Counted from the stretch's first letter, positions 27,581 to 37,247 are shown. The stretch is 64,000 bases of DNA from Gracilimonas sp034520725 (GCA_034520725.1 JAXHNH010000020.1:1-64000); one strand, 5' to 3'. Program-made: numbers and translations. The notes: generated by a model not told the origin, from the letters alone.

Positions 27581-29080
27581 TATAAACATCGTATGGTTCA
27601 AACGTGATCTGCGATTAGAAGATCATGCACCTCTCTGATGCAACAGCTTCAGAACGGTACCAGCTCCTTCAGTCCTACTATATATTTTTGAACCGAAGCT
27701 TGTCGATTCCGAAGATTTTGATATAAGGCACTGGCGGTTTGTTTGGGAAAGCCTGAGAGATCTACAAAATGATTCGTTGGGAGAAAGTATATGACCTGCA
27801 ATATTGAGGTCTTGTATATCGGGGATCCGGTCAAGATCTTCTACTGAGATCAGCGAGCGTTTCAGGATCAAGAGATCTGTACAGCCATCAGGAAACCGGG
27901 ATGGACCTGACATTCCAGCGCAGACAAAAGAGTTCAAAGCTTTGGTGTGATGAGCAGGAGATCGTCCTGGACCGGAATTCCAACTCAAATGCCGTCCAGC
28001 GAGGGCTCATGCATCGTGATTAACTGGCAGGAATAAATGGGAGGAAGCGCATAACTTCTGATACTGGTCATACCCAAGCTATCAACTGCTCTTCAAGGGC
28101 ATAAATTTATCCGACATACTCTGAGAGAATAAGCTGAATGAACGGCAGATCCCTGACACATGGACTGTTTCTAATTCCCATTTTCAACCCGGTGGGATAA
28201 GGGCTGCTCATAAATATCTTGACAGTTTTCTCCATGCAAAGAGCAATTGATTATAACAAAGCGATCTCCAAACCGGAGGCGAGCCGGATCAGTTGCAGCC
28301 GCCTCTCACCCTACATTACATGGGGTAATCTTTCGCTCAAACAGGTTCACAAGGCGTACCGCGACGGCTTACACACATTCGGATTTCGAGTGGCAGCTTA
28401 CGAAGTTTTGAGAAGCAGTCTAAAATGGCACTGTCATTTCATTCAGAAATTTGGAAGCGAACCGCGCATGGAGTTTGAGAACATCAACCGGGGCTTTGAT
28501 GATATCCGGCAGGACTTAGGGATGAGGACAAATTTTCAACGCATGGAAAACAGGAAATACCGGATATCCTCTCGTTGACCGCAAGTCTATGAGAGCAGTT
28601 ATCCAAACAGGATATCTGAATTTCAGAATGCGGGCAATGCTTGTTTCATTTCTGGCACACACCCTATGGCTACACTGGAAAAAGGAGCTATTCATTTAGG
28701 CAAACAATTCCTCGACTTCGAACCCGGTATCCATTATCCCTCAATTTCAGATGCAGGCAGCAACTACAGGCACTAACAGTATTCGAATCTATAATCCGGT
28801 GAAACAATCTCACGAACATGATCCGCAGGGGCTTTTCATCAAAAAGTGGGTCCCGGAACTGGCAAAAGTTCCAGCCAAACAAATTCATGAACCCTGGAAT
28901 ATGAGTGCTATGGAGCAAGAAATGTATGATTGTAAAATTGGAAATGATTATCCAAAACGGATAGTAAAAGACCTAAATAAATCTTATCACCGGGCAAACG
29001 AAATCTTATGGGAAAAGAAAAAAGAGAAGAAAGTTAAAGAAGAGAATAAACGGATCATCCAGAAACACGTAAAAAACTAA
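27567..29080 (+). pseudogene. Second cryptochrome/deoxyribodipyrimidine photolyase (frameshifted)
   Basis: A GTG at 27567 gives VTKPDINIVWFKRDLRLEDHAPL. Shifted pieces follow: IFEPKLVDSEDFDIRHWRFVW, EFQLNAVQRGLMHRDNWQ, ARAIDYNKAISKPEASRISCSRLSPYITWGNLS, FRVAAYEVLRSSLKWHCHFIQKFG, and the C-terminal FIKKWVPELAKVPAKQIHEPWNMSAMEQ with a lysine-rich tail to 29080. About 500 residues when repaired. It differs in sequence from the Cry-DASH upstream, so two different members of the family sit in tandem. FAD-binding residues cannot be fully checked because of the indels. Confidence 0.82.
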
Positions 29081-29220
29081 TGGGTAAAATGACAAAAAAA
29101 TCAGATCTGCCTGAAAAGATCTGTCCTGTCTGTAAACGTCCTTTCAAATGGCGAAAAAAATGGGAAAAGGATTGGGAAAACGTTAAATACTGCAGTGAAC
29201 GATGTCGCCGGAATAAGTGA
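29080..29220 (+). CDS. DUF2256 small zinc-ribbon-like protein
   Basis: 46 residues (ATG 29080; a second in-frame ATG at 29089). The core LPEKICPVCKRPFKWRKKWEK followed by ENVKYCSERCR has two CxxC-type pairs (CPVC and CSERC), the DUF2256 signature, predicted to bind zinc. The ATG overlaps the stop codon of the photolyase gene. DUF2256 genes are often found next to cryptochromes, and the frame here is intact. The stop TGA touches the convergent SDR gene. Confidence 0.88.
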   Translation: MGKMTKKSDLPEKICPVCKRPFKWRKKWEKDWENVKYCSERCRRNK

Positions 29221-29940
29221 TCAGATGCGGTTCCAGATGAATTCTGGGACACATTTAGCAAACCAGGCAATCAATCTCCACCGCTTTGTTACGTAAAGAA
29301 TGTTCTTTTTCTTTTCTATACCCTTAATCATTTGAGCCGCTGCCTTTTCAACACTAGCTACCCAAAACATCCCCTTTGCTCGTTCTGTCATCTCGGTGTG
29401 AATATAACCCGCCCGAATTTCAGTCATAGTTATATCAGCTTCCACCCTTCTGGCTTTTTGTCTGAAGCCTACCATATAATTTGAAAGGAAATGTTTTGAA
29501 GCCGTGTAAGCGGCAGCCCTATGATGGGCTAGCAGTGCAGCCATGGAAGACATCCCCACAACCAGTCCGCCTCCGTTCTCCTTAAAATAATCGAACGCAA
29601 AATGGCAGCCATGAGCGAATGCAAGTGCATTTACTTCGATCAGCTTTGATTCTGCTTTCCAGGGTGGCATCATCTGAATTCTACCCATGCCGGCATTCAG
29701 TATCATAATATCCATTCCACCCATTTCTTCGATGAGCTCCTTATACATCTGTTCAGCTTTGACGTGCTCGGTCACATCAAGCGTTCTGATAAACGCCAGT
29801 TCACCGATCTCATCCCTGAGTTCTTCCAACCTCTCAGTGCGCCTTCCTAATAAACCAACCTTATTACCCTTTGAGGCGTACTGTAGAGCCAACTCTCTCC
29901 CAATCCCGGATGTTGCCCCTGTAATTATGATCTTTTTCAT
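29221..29940 (-). CDS. Classical short-chain dehydrogenase/reductase
   Basis: 239 residues, intact. TGATSGIGRELA (NADP-binding TGxxxGIG), NAGMG, SSMAALLAHHRAAAYTASKHF with catalytic Ser, Tyr and Lys (YxxxK), and a hydrophobic C-terminal tail (RLIAWFAKCVPEFIW). Substrate not deducible. It is convergent with the photolyase cluster, its stop codon directly abutting that of DUF2256. SDRs accompany photolyase genes in many bacteria, but here the opposite strand argues against one operon. Confidence 0.88.
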   Translation of the reverse strand: MKKIIITGATSGIGRELALQYASKGNKVGLLGRRTERLEELRDEIGELAFIRTLDVTEHVKAEQMYKELIEEMGGMDIMILNAGMGRIQMMPPWKAESKLIEVNALAFAHGCHFAFDYFKENGGGLVVGMSSMAALLAHHRAAAYTASKHFLSNYMVGFRQKARRVEADITMTEIRAGYIHTEMTERAKGMFWVASVEKAAAQMIKGIEKKKNILYVTKRWRLIAWFAKCVPEFIWNRI

Positions 29941-29957
29941 GGCGTGTTTAAATAAAA

Positions 29958-29980
29958 AAGGGCTTCATTATTGAAGCCCT
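29958..29980 (-). terminator. Intrinsic terminator of the DUF6580 gene
   Basis: AGGGCTTCA-(4 nt)-TGAAGCCCT followed on the minus strand by TTTTTTATTT, 9 bases behind the stop codon at 29989. Confidence 0.88.
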
Positions 29981-29988
29981 GAATTCAT

Positions 29989-30543
29989 TTATTTGATCGG
30001 TTGCAATGCAGGCACCTTGAATTTTGCATATTCAAAAGCTCCAAACATAACACCGGAGTAAACCAGGTCACCGGCAACGGTATAATGAAAGAATGGAATA
30101 CCGGCAATATAACTCATCAATAAACCTTCCAGAGTCTGTGGATACATTGGATTACCTAGCCATGCACCGAAATTGGTTACCAGGAAGAAGATGATGGAAG
30201 CAGCCAGACTTCCACCAATAATGGTTTTCATGTTTACCTTCTTCATAATGAAGATGCCCGCTAGCACGATCAAGGCTACTGATCCGTACATCCAATAGAA
30301 ACCGGGAGTGAATAAAGTGAAGCCTCCGTAAAATCCTGAGTATAGGATATTGTTTACAAGAAGGTCACTCACAAAGAAAGCAAGCAAGGGCAGAATAAAA
30401 GCCAGTTTCCTGTTGGTAAAATATGCAGCTCCAAAAATAGCCATGGCTCCCATTGGGGCAAAGTTATACGGGTGAGGGAACACACGTGAGAGCGCTGCAA
30501 TTAAAATAAATCCGGATAAAACTAGTATGCGTTTCTTATTCAT
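29989..30543 (-). CDS. DUF6580 family integral membrane protein
   Basis: 184 residues, intact, with five or six predicted membrane helices (for example RILVLSGFILIAALSRVF, AFILPLLAFFVSDLLVN, WMYGSVALIVLAGIFIM, IGGSLAASIIFFLVTNF). ALSRVFPHPYNFAPMGAMAIFGAAYF and LVTNFGAWL are the family marks; the fold resembles the ECF S-component (ThiT/BioY-like) and it may take part in small-molecule uptake, which is inference. Monocistronic, with its own terminator. Confidence 0.85.
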   Translation of the reverse strand: MNKKRILVLSGFILIAALSRVFPHPYNFAPMGAMAIFGAAYFTNRKLAFILPLLAFFVSDLLVNNILYSGFYGGFTLFTPGFYWMYGSVALIVLAGIFIMKKVNMKTIIGGSLAASIIFFLVTNFGAWLGNPMYPQTLEGLLMSYIAGIPFFHYTVAGDLVYSGVMFGAFEYAKFKVPALQPIK

Positions 30544-30581
30544 TGATCTGATTAGGCTTGATGTGAACCCCTAAAATAAAA

Positions 30582-30611
30582 AAAGCATCGCCTCAAATGA
30601 AACGATGCTTT
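30582..30611 (-). terminator. Intrinsic terminator of the YceI gene
   Basis: AAAGCATCG-(12 nt)-CGATGCTTT followed on the minus strand by a T-run (TTTTTTATTTTAG), 24 bases after the stop codon at 30635. Confidence 0.85.
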
Positions 30612-30634
30612 GATAAAATTCCGAAATAACCGAT

Positions 30635-31240
30635 TTATTTATCAGCATTCAGCTCTAAGTTCAGGTCAACAGTCACTTCATCGCCTATAACAGCATCAGA
30701 AGCCCAGTTGCCGGTACCCACTGTATAATCCGTTCTGTCAACTAAAATAGACGCTGTGATTCCTGCAACAAGTTTACCTTCCTGCATTGGGTTGTCCATA
30801 ACGCCAAGTAATGTAAATGGCAGCGCTACCTCTTTGGATACGTCTTTAATTGTCAGAGTACCGTTGGCAACAAACTCATTGTCGCCGGTTTTTTCAATGT
30901 TATCACTCTTAAAAGTGATATGTGGCCACTTTTCAGCGTTAAAGAAGTCCGGAGTCTTCAAGTGACCATCTCTTTTTTCATTTTTAGTATCAATACTGTT
31001 AACCATGATCTTTACATCGATCATACTTTCTTCCAGATTTTCCGGATCGAAATTTACTGTGGCTTCATAATCCTTGAATTCACCATTTACCGGTGTAAAA
31101 AAGTGAGTTACTTTAAAGTTGACGGCGCTATGTGCTTTATCAATTGTCCAGCTTGTTGCTGCAAACTTTGCCATTGCGAGTGACGAAACGGCAAATATAG
31201 TTATTGCAAATAGTGTTGTTAATTTATTCAGTGTTTTCAT
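30635..31240 (-). CDS. YceI-family secreted lipocalin-like protein
   Basis: 201 residues, intact. A signal peptide (LTTLFAITIFAVSSLAMA, cleavage near residue 24) is followed by the YceI beta-barrel: WTIDKAHSAVNFKVTHFF, INSIDTKNEKRDGHLKTPDFF, WPHITFKSDNI, ASILVDRTDYTVG. Family members bind polyisoprenoids or other amphiphiles in the periplasm. Monocistronic. Confidence 0.92.
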   Translation of the reverse strand: MKTLNKLTTLFAITIFAVSSLAMAKFAATSWTIDKAHSAVNFKVTHFFTPVNGEFKDYEATVNFDPENLEESMIDVKIMVNSIDTKNEKRDGHLKTPDFFNAEKWPHITFKSDNIEKTGDNEFVANGTLTIKDVSKEVALPFTLLGVMDNPMQEGKLVAGITASILVDRTDYTVGTGNWASDAVIGDEVTVDLNLELNADK

Positions 31241-31499
31241 GTTTACTTATTGATTTAGATTTTCTTGTTCAGATGTAAGCCAAACATTATGCATCAACCT
31301 ATCATTTCATTTAATATTAAATTAATTATTCAGCCTACTGCTTATTAGAGGTCACCATGGAATAAAACCTTACCTATCTCATGTTTCATTATGTAAAATT
31401 CTGATTAAAAAAGAACATTATTCCCTCAGTTCAGTTTGCATTAGTACAGAAAAGCACGTTAGTTTGTTTTATAAATCAATTATTTAATTAAATATCATA

Positions 31500-32006
31500 A
31501 TGAAGAATTTTTTGAAGTACAGTATTACATTAATTTTTGGAGCATTATTTGTTTCAGCAACCGCTTTTGCTCAACAACAAATGGCCCCGCCACAACCTGA
31601 GCCATTGAGTCCTGATGAAGTAACGGATGAGCAACTCGTTATGCTTTCTGATATTACTAAAGCAGGTCAGGGTATTCAGGAAGAAGCACAGCAAAAAATG
31701 CAAGCCGCGATCGAGGAAACAAGTATGGAATATTCCCGTTTTGAAGAGATAATGATGTCTCAGCAAAATCCTCAAATGGCCGGTCAACTAGACCTTTCTG
31801 AGGAAGAGCAACAAACCATTCAACAGGTTCAGCCACAATTGATGCAGATCAATCAGGAAGCTCAACAGCAATATATGCAGGCTATTCAGGAAGCCGGAAT
31901 GGATCTTCAAACTTTTCAACAGGTAGCACAAGCTGTTCAGGCTCACCCTGAAGTGAAACAGCGTTTTGATGCTATTAACAGTGAAGATGGAGAAGAAGAC
32001 AACTAG
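31500..32006 (+). CDS. DUF4168 secreted protein
   Basis: 168 residues. A signal peptide (ITLIFGALFVSATAFA, then QQQM) precedes a Gln/Glu-rich helical protein with two related helical hairpins (LSDITKAGQGIQEEAQQKMQ and LMQINQEAQQQYMQAIQEAG), the DUF4168 pattern. Ends with an acidic tail. Function unknown. The 259 bases upstream contain no gene and probably the promoter. Confidence 0.85.
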   Translation: MKNFLKYSITLIFGALFVSATAFAQQQMAPPQPEPLSPDEVTDEQLVMLSDITKAGQGIQEEAQQKMQAAIEETSMEYSRFEEIMMSQQNPQMAGQLDLSEEEQQTIQQVQPQLMQINQEAQQQYMQAIQEAGMDLQTFQQVAQAVQAHPEVKQRFDAINSEDGEEDN

Positions 32007-32043
32007 AACCGATCTTCTAACTCTTTACAAAAAAAGACTTTTA

Positions 32044-32072
32044 AACCCGATGAAATACTTCGGGTTTTTTTA
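32044..32072 (+). terminator. Intrinsic terminator of the DUF4168 gene
   Basis: AACCCGA-(9 nt)-TCGGGTT followed by TTTTTTATA, 38 bases after the DUF4168 stop. The glycosylase gene ends 3 bases to the right on the other strand. Confidence 0.85.
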
Positions 32073-32075
32073 TAT

Positions 32076-32681
32076 CTATGCTTTTTTACTGATCCATTTT
32101 GAGTTTTTCAGAAGAAACCTCCAAGGTAAATTGGCATCCTGACCTGCATAGTCAACCCCTATTCGGGTACTTGAAATAATCTGGTTTTCATCGACCTCAA
32201 TATTACCGTCTTCGATCCATATCTCATTTCCCCATAGATCCGTTTTATCGTGAACCGTTTTAATTCCCAAGGCCTGTGACAGTTTCCCCGGCCCATTGCT
32301 TATGGTCGTATCAACCTTATTTCTATTCCTTCTCTCCAACATTTTTTCCAGGCCTACTTTCGGTTCAACAGCTCTTATCAGTATGGCATCTGCCAATCCC
32401 TCACTATTTGTTACTACATTGAAAAGATGATGAATACCGTAACAAAGGTAAACATAGGCCTGCCCCGGCGGTCCGTAGAGGGTTTCAGTTCTTGGGGTTC
32501 TAACATCCGGAAAAGCATGGCAGGCACGATCAGTTCGCCCATTGTAGGCTTCGGTTTCAACGATCATACCGACTGTTTGAATACCGTCGAAATTTGTACA
32601 TAAGAATTTCCCGATCAGATCACGACTGATCTGAACAACATCATCACGTTCATAAAATGATCGTGGCAGCTTGGAGTGCAT
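32076..32681 (-). CDS. 3-methyladenine DNA glycosylase (AAG/MPG family)
   Basis: 201 residues, intact and full length. DLIGKFLCT, the active-site stretch VETEAYNGRTDRACHAF (catalytic Glu of ETEAY), YGPPGQAYVYLCYGIHHLFNVVT and NGPGKLSQALGI are diagnostic of the AAG family, which flips out and removes alkylated purines. The ATG overlaps the stop codon of the upstream YihY gene (TGATG), so the two are co-transcribed. Confidence 0.92.
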   Translation of the reverse strand: MHSKLPRSFYERDDVVQISRDLIGKFLCTNFDGIQTVGMIVETEAYNGRTDRACHAFPDVRTPRTETLYGPPGQAYVYLCYGIHHLFNVVTNSEGLADAILIRAVEPKVGLEKMLERRNRNKVDTTISNGPGKLSQALGIKTVHDKTDLWGNEIWIEDGNIEVDENQIISSTRIGVDYAGQDANLPWRFLLKNSKWISKKA

Positions 32682-33590
32682 CAGGAAATAGCTGTATAGG
32701 GGTTTTCTTCAATAGATGGTTTATTCAGCATGTACACATCTTTATAGGCACGGCCAATAATCGCACTGATAACGAACAGCAGGGCCGTATAAAAAGTCCA
32801 AATTGATAAAATGATCAACACTGCATATCCCTGATAAAAATAACGATAGGTTGAAAAGGCATATTCCAGATACATACTGACCCCATATTTAGCGACTTCA
32901 AACAATACTGTATAGGTCACTGCTGCGATCAAAGCTACCTTGTGGCTTGATCTTACGCTCACTTACAAACCTGAATATCACGTACATAAGCAGAAAAGCC
33001 AGTACAATCGGTAAAGTGACATTCAAGAAATCATAGATCCATGGCAATTCAATAGTCATATCTGTAAAAGGGACATTGATCCGACTTAAATTGAAAAGTG
33101 AAATAGTGGATACAGCCAGACTAAAAACAAGAAACAAAACACCGATAATACTGAATCCAAAGAAATTATAAATCATATCCATTATCGGATGCTTTCTTTC
33201 CTTAATGTCGAAGGTATCGAAAAGTACATGTTTGAGGCTGTGAAGCAAACCTTGAGTAAAGAAAAGCAACACCACTATACCTACAATACCAAATATTTGT
33301 CGTGCCCCCACCAGCGGCTTGACCAAAGTCTCAATAGTTATTGCTCCCCTAAAAACATCCTCACTTTGGGTTTCGTAGGTGAAGCTGGGAAAAAACTCCC
33401 TTCCATATCTCACGATCTCGTTGAAGGCTTCTTCTGCAGATAACACGTACCCTATTATTGAAATCAGGATAAGCACAAATGGCACGGCACAAATAAACAG
33501 ATTAAATGTGATAGCTGAGGCATTAAAGAAAATATCCTTCTTAGTAGCCAGCTTTAACACCCGCTTCCCAAATTCCTTCTGTTTTTGCAA
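32681..33590 (-). pseudogene. YihY/BrkB-family inner-membrane protein, one frameshift
   Basis: Residues 1-215 (from 33590) have four predicted helices and the family marks FNASAITFNLFICAVPFVL and FGIVGIVVLLFFTQG. One indel near 32950, right after FVSERKIK, moves the rest into the next frame (SHKVALIAAVTYTVLFEVAKYG, YRYFYQGYAVLIILSIWTFY, FVISAIIG) to the stop at 32681. Repaired length of about 303 residues is normal. Once called RNase BN, the family is now considered a transporter or membrane factor. The break is probably a sequencing error. Confidence 0.83.
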
Positions 33591-33741
33591 ATCCTTCTAT
33601 TAATTAGTTAATGGTTGAAATTCGCAGGATAGCCAATCAATTACAAGCTACATTTAAACCTTAGTTTTTCAGTTAATTCATTGGTAAGTTCCAAACTCAA
33701 TAATCAGCAATCTATTAGCCTAAAAGACCTATTTCGAGTGC

Positions 33742-36462
33742 ATGAGTGCTAAGAAAAAGCAAACTCCGCTTATGCGGCAATATTTTCAGATCAAGGACCA
33801 ACACCCGGGAACTATACTGCTATTCCGGGTTGGCGACTTTTACGAAACCTTTGCCGACGACGCACAACTGATCAGTAAGGAACTGGGGATCACTCTTACC
33901 AAAAGGAACAACGGCGGTGATCAAACTCCCCTTGCCGGGTTTCCATATCATGCCCTCGACAACTACCTCCCTAAATTGGTTAAGAAGGGATACAAGGTCG
34001 CAGTTTGCGAACAAACTGAGGATCCTGAACAGGCAAAAAAAGCCGGAAGAAAAATTGTAACCCGCGAAGTAACTGAGATAACTACTCCGGGTGTCACTCT
34101 CTCCGAAAAACTGCTTGACCACAAACGAAACAATTATATCGCTTCCCTTCACTGGGACGGTTCAACCATAGGTGTTTCATTTTCAGATATTTCTACCGGT
34201 GAATTTGCACTGAGTCACATCAGGGAAGAAAATCTAGATAACCTTCTTGCTGCCATTCAACCCTCAGAGATCCTTGTTCAACAAAAGAAGAAGAACAAAT
34301 TAGAGGACTCACTCAATCATCATAACATCACTTACATTGAGGACTGGGTGTATGATGGAGATTATGGGTACGATCTGCTAACTGATCATTTTGAGACCCA
34401 TTCTTTGAAGGGATTCGGGGTTGAAGATCTGAATATAGCACATGTTGCTGCCGGAGCACTGATGCATTACATGCAGGAAACTCAAAAAGCTTATTTACGT
34501 CACCTGCGCCGGTTATATGCTTATGAAAGCAATGAATTCATGAGCCTGGATGCAGCTACCAAACGAAATCTAGAGCTGACAGCCAGTATTCAGGAAGGCG
34601 GAACCGAGGGCACGCTGATCTCGATACTAGATGATACCTGCACAGCCATGGGTGGGCGGCTTCTTAGACGATGGATAATGCGTCCGTTAAAGCGCCTCAA
34701 ACCTATTCAGCAGCGCCTTGATGCCGTCGAGAAACTGCATAACAACAATGAGATCCGTAATAATCTTCGTGAAGAGCTTGAACAGATCGGGGACATGGAG
34801 CGACTCATCTCCCGAATCTGTATGGGTCGAACCAATGCTCGTGATCTCGTTCAGCTTAAATTATCGCTGGCGCAGATCCCAAGACTAAAAAGTCAGATCG
34901 CTTCGGTTGATGATCCACAGCTTAAGGATATTTCAGGGCGCTTAAAGCTATTGATCGAGGTGCAGGAGAGGATCAACACCGCACTTAAGGATGATCCGCC
35001 AGCAAGCGTGCGCGATGGAGGCATGATCGAAGATGAGTTCAACGAGGAGCTCGATGAACTGCGGGATATTGCCAAGAACGGCAAGAAGTACATCGCTCAG
35101 ATCAAGGATGAACTAGCCAAGAAACACAATATTTCATCGCTAAAGATCGGTTACAATAAAGTGTTCGGTTACTACATTGAGGTGACCAACACGCACAAAG
35201 ACAAAGTTCCGGAGACCTTTATTCGTAAGCAAACACTGGTAAACTCCGAAAGATACATCACTCCCGAGTTGAAGGAAGTTGAGGAAAAAGTTCTTTCGGC
35301 TGAGGAGCGTAGCAAAACGCTGGAATATGAGCTTTTCGAAGAGATACGGCTTTATGTGGCTGAATTTGCCGATGAAATTCAGCAGGTATCTCAGGCTGTA
35401 GCAGAACTGGATTGCCTTCAGGGATTTGCTGAAGTGGCTTTCAGAAATAATTATGCTAAACCTCAGGTGGGCGACCACGAGGAGATCGATATCAAAAAAG
35501 GGCGGCACCCTGTGGTTGAGAAATCACTGCCAATGGGTGAACCGTTCATACCGAACGACATCAAGCTTGATACCGAGAACGAGCAGATCCTGATTATTAC
35601 CGGGCCAAATATGGCGGGTAAAAGTATCATCCTGCGTCAAACCGGTCTGATCGTTTTACTTGCACAGGTTGGAAGTTTTGTCCCCGCTAAGGATGCAAAT
35701 ATTGGTTTGGTTGACAAGATCTTCACCCGCGTGGGGGCTTCCGATAATCTGGCTGCCGGTGAAAGTACCTTTCTGGTGGAGATGAATGAGGCCGCCAACA
35801 TCCTCAACAATGCCACTCCCCGATCGCTGATCCTATTGGATGAAGTCGGCCGCGGTACCTCAACATTTGATGGATTGAGTATAGCCTGGTCGCTGGCAGA
35901 GTATTTACATAATCACGCACCTGTTGCCGCCAAGACCCTATTTGCAACTCATTACCACGAGCTGAACGAACTGGAGCAAATGTACGACCGGATCCGAAAT
36001 TATAATGTTCAGGTAAAAGAACACGATGGTAAGGTGGTATTTCTGCGAAAATTGGTGCGAGGAGGAGCCGACCACAGTTATGGAATTCAGGTTGCTGATA
36101 TGGCCGGTTTACCACAGGTTGTGATCGAGCGGGCTAAGGAAATACTTAAAAATCTTGAAAGCCATAGTCTTGATATCACAAACAAAAATGGTGCGATCGA
36201 GAAAGAAGCATCTTCTAAAAAAGAAGCCACCAAAAATCTGTCTGAAAAAGTAGAAAAGCAGCCCGACACTTCACAAATGTCGATGTTTCAAACGCATGTA
36301 GATCCAAGACTCGAAACCGTACTTAACAAACTGGAAGCCACAGATCCAAATCGCATGACACCGATTGAAGCATTGATGATGATCACGGAGCTTAAGAAAT
36401 TGGTGATTAATATGGTGTTAGAACGGTGCAACATGTTACGGTTTTCTATTTATAAACCGTAA
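33742..36462 (+). CDS. mutS: DNA mismatch repair ATPase MutS
   Basis: 906 residues, full length. Domain I starts with TPLMRQYFQIKDQHPG and the mismatch-binding FxE in RVGDFYETF (about residue 38). Domains II-IV follow, with clamp region YFGYYIEVTNTH-like VFGYYIEVTNTHKDKVP (about 475). The ATPase shows Walker A TGPNMAGKS (about 626; the residue after Ser is Ile, not the usual Thr), Walker B LILLDEVGRGTSTFDG, and ATHYHEL. After a linker, QMSMFQTHVDP and a C-terminal dimerisation piece close the protein. Intact over 2.7 kb, in contrast to the sequence quality at 15.5-29 kb. Confidence 0.97.
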   Translation: MSAKKKQTPLMRQYFQIKDQHPGTILLFRVGDFYETFADDAQLISKELGITLTKRNNGGDQTPLAGFPYHALDNYLPKLVKKGYKVAVCEQTEDPEQAKKAGRKIVTREVTEITTPGVTLSEKLLDHKRNNYIASLHWDGSTIGVSFSDISTGEFALSHIREENLDNLLAAIQPSEILVQQKKKNKLEDSLNHHNITYIEDWVYDGDYGYDLLTDHFETHSLKGFGVEDLNIAHVAAGALMHYMQETQKAYLRHLRRLYAYESNEFMSLDAATKRNLELTASIQEGGTEGTLISILDDTCTAMGGRLLRRWIMRPLKRLKPIQQRLDAVEKLHNNNEIRNNLREELEQIGDMERLISRICMGRTNARDLVQLKLSLAQIPRLKSQIASVDDPQLKDISGRLKLLIEVQERINTALKDDPPASVRDGGMIEDEFNEELDELRDIAKNGKKYIAQIKDELAKKHNISSLKIGYNKVFGYYIEVTNTHKDKVPETFIRKQTLVNSERYITPELKEVEEKVLSAEERSKTLEYELFEEIRLYVAEFADEIQQVSQAVAELDCLQGFAEVAFRNNYAKPQVGDHEEIDIKKGRHPVVEKSLPMGEPFIPNDIKLDTENEQILIITGPNMAGKSIILRQTGLIVLLAQVGSFVPAKDANIGLVDKIFTRVGASDNLAAGESTFLVEMNEAANILNNATPRSLILLDEVGRGTSTFDGLSIAWSLAEYLHNHAPVAAKTLFATHYHELNELEQMYDRIRNYNVQVKEHDGKVVFLRKLVRGGADHSYGIQVADMAGLPQVVIERAKEILKNLESHSLDITNKNGAIEKEASSKKEATKNLSEKVEKQPDTSQMSMFQTHVDPRLETVLNKLEATDPNRMTPIEALMMITELKKLVINMVLERCNMLRFSIYKP

Positions 36463-36527
36463 CACATCAACACTCTAACACGGTCGCACCATAACCCCAT
36501 ATTGGACACTGACCACAATTTCATTAT

Positions 36528-36542
36528 TTTGATGTTTTCAAA
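36528..36542. promoter_or_regulatory. Weak inverted repeat before the GbsR/MarR-type gene (possible autoregulatory operator)
   Basis: TTTGA-(5 nt)-TCAAA, followed by TCTTTGATACTTAC. The right half and its extension resemble the operators at 37248-37269 (TTTTCAAATATTTGATA) and 44236-44259 (TTTTCAAACGTTGATA). It lies 32 bases before the start codon. Spacer length is one base shorter than in the other two sites. Confidence 0.5.
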
Positions 36543-36573
36543 TCTTTGATACTTACAGACTTTATACCGAATC

Positions 36574-37062
36574 ATGGAAAACCACCGGGAGCTCACTAAA
36601 AAGATCATCGCAGATTTTGCCGAAGCATACAGCAGCTTTGGACTCAATCCGCTTATGGGACGTATTATAGCGCTTCTCATTATTTCAAAAGAACCTCAGT
36701 CGTTGGACGAGATCGCTAAAAAGCTTGAAATGAGCAAAGGGCCGATCTCACAAATTTGCCGCCGTCTCAAAGATCGCAACTTGATCGAGAAAGTTTGGGT
36801 ACCAGGTGACCGCAAAGACTACTATAAAGCAGTAAATGATATTTTCGGGCACGCCTATTCCAATCAGATGGATAAAATGCGAAAGAATGTACGCATTGCA
36901 AGACACTATTCTGACGAAGCAGACTCTATCAATACTGAAGAAGGAAACTACGCCAAGTTCCGTATGGAGGAAATGGAAGCCTTCTATGAATTGATGGATG
37001 AGCACAATAAAAAGTTTCTAGCAGCCTGGGAATCTCTCCATGCAGAAAAGTTTAGTGAGTGA
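36574..37062 (+). CDS. GbsR/MarR-family winged-helix transcriptional regulator
   Basis: 162 residues. FAEAYSSFGLNPLMGRIIALLIIS and EPQSLDEIAKKLEMSKGPISQICRRLKDRNLIEKVWVPGDRKDYYKAVN form the winged helix, with the recognition helix around MSKGPISQICRRL, as in GbsR-type regulators. The C-terminal half is helical and should dimerise. It stands 249 bases upstream of a six-gene operon; the operon, the TonB receptor and this gene all carry related inverted repeats in front, so it is the best candidate to control them (inference). Confidence 0.87.
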   Translation: MENHRELTKKIIADFAEAYSSFGLNPLMGRIIALLIISKEPQSLDEIAKKLEMSKGPISQICRRLKDRNLIEKVWVPGDRKDYYKAVNDIFGHAYSNQMDKMRKNVRIARHYSDEADSINTEEGNYAKFRMEEMEAFYELMDEHNKKFLAAWESLHAEKFSE

Positions 37063-37078
37063 TTTTTTGGCTTTTAGT

Positions 37079-37182
37079 AGTCAGACTTCAGCTTTCAATT
37101 TTACTTCATTTGTATCTTGCCCTATCAACCCGGCCCAACATAGAACTTGTGAACCCGCACAGCTGACGGCTGAAGTCTGACT
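37079..37182. repeat. 14-bp perfect inverted repeat spanning the regulator-operon gap
   Basis: AGTCAGACTTCAGC (37079-37092) and GCTGAAGTCTGACT (37169-37182) are exact reverse complements 76 bases apart. It could form a stem in RNA and act as the regulator gene's terminator-like end, though no clear T-run follows. It resembles the AGCTGACGGCTGA-type dispersed sequences found in many genomes. Confidence 0.7.
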
Positions 37183-37247
37183 GCTGAAAGCACTTACCCC
37201 TCTATCTAAATTCTTCTAAATAAACAATCAGCAAAAAAGTATACTTT

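Noticed and set aside
32681..33590. YihY gene as two separate small membrane proteins
   Set aside because: The two frames join exactly within the family's conserved region, so one indel explains them.
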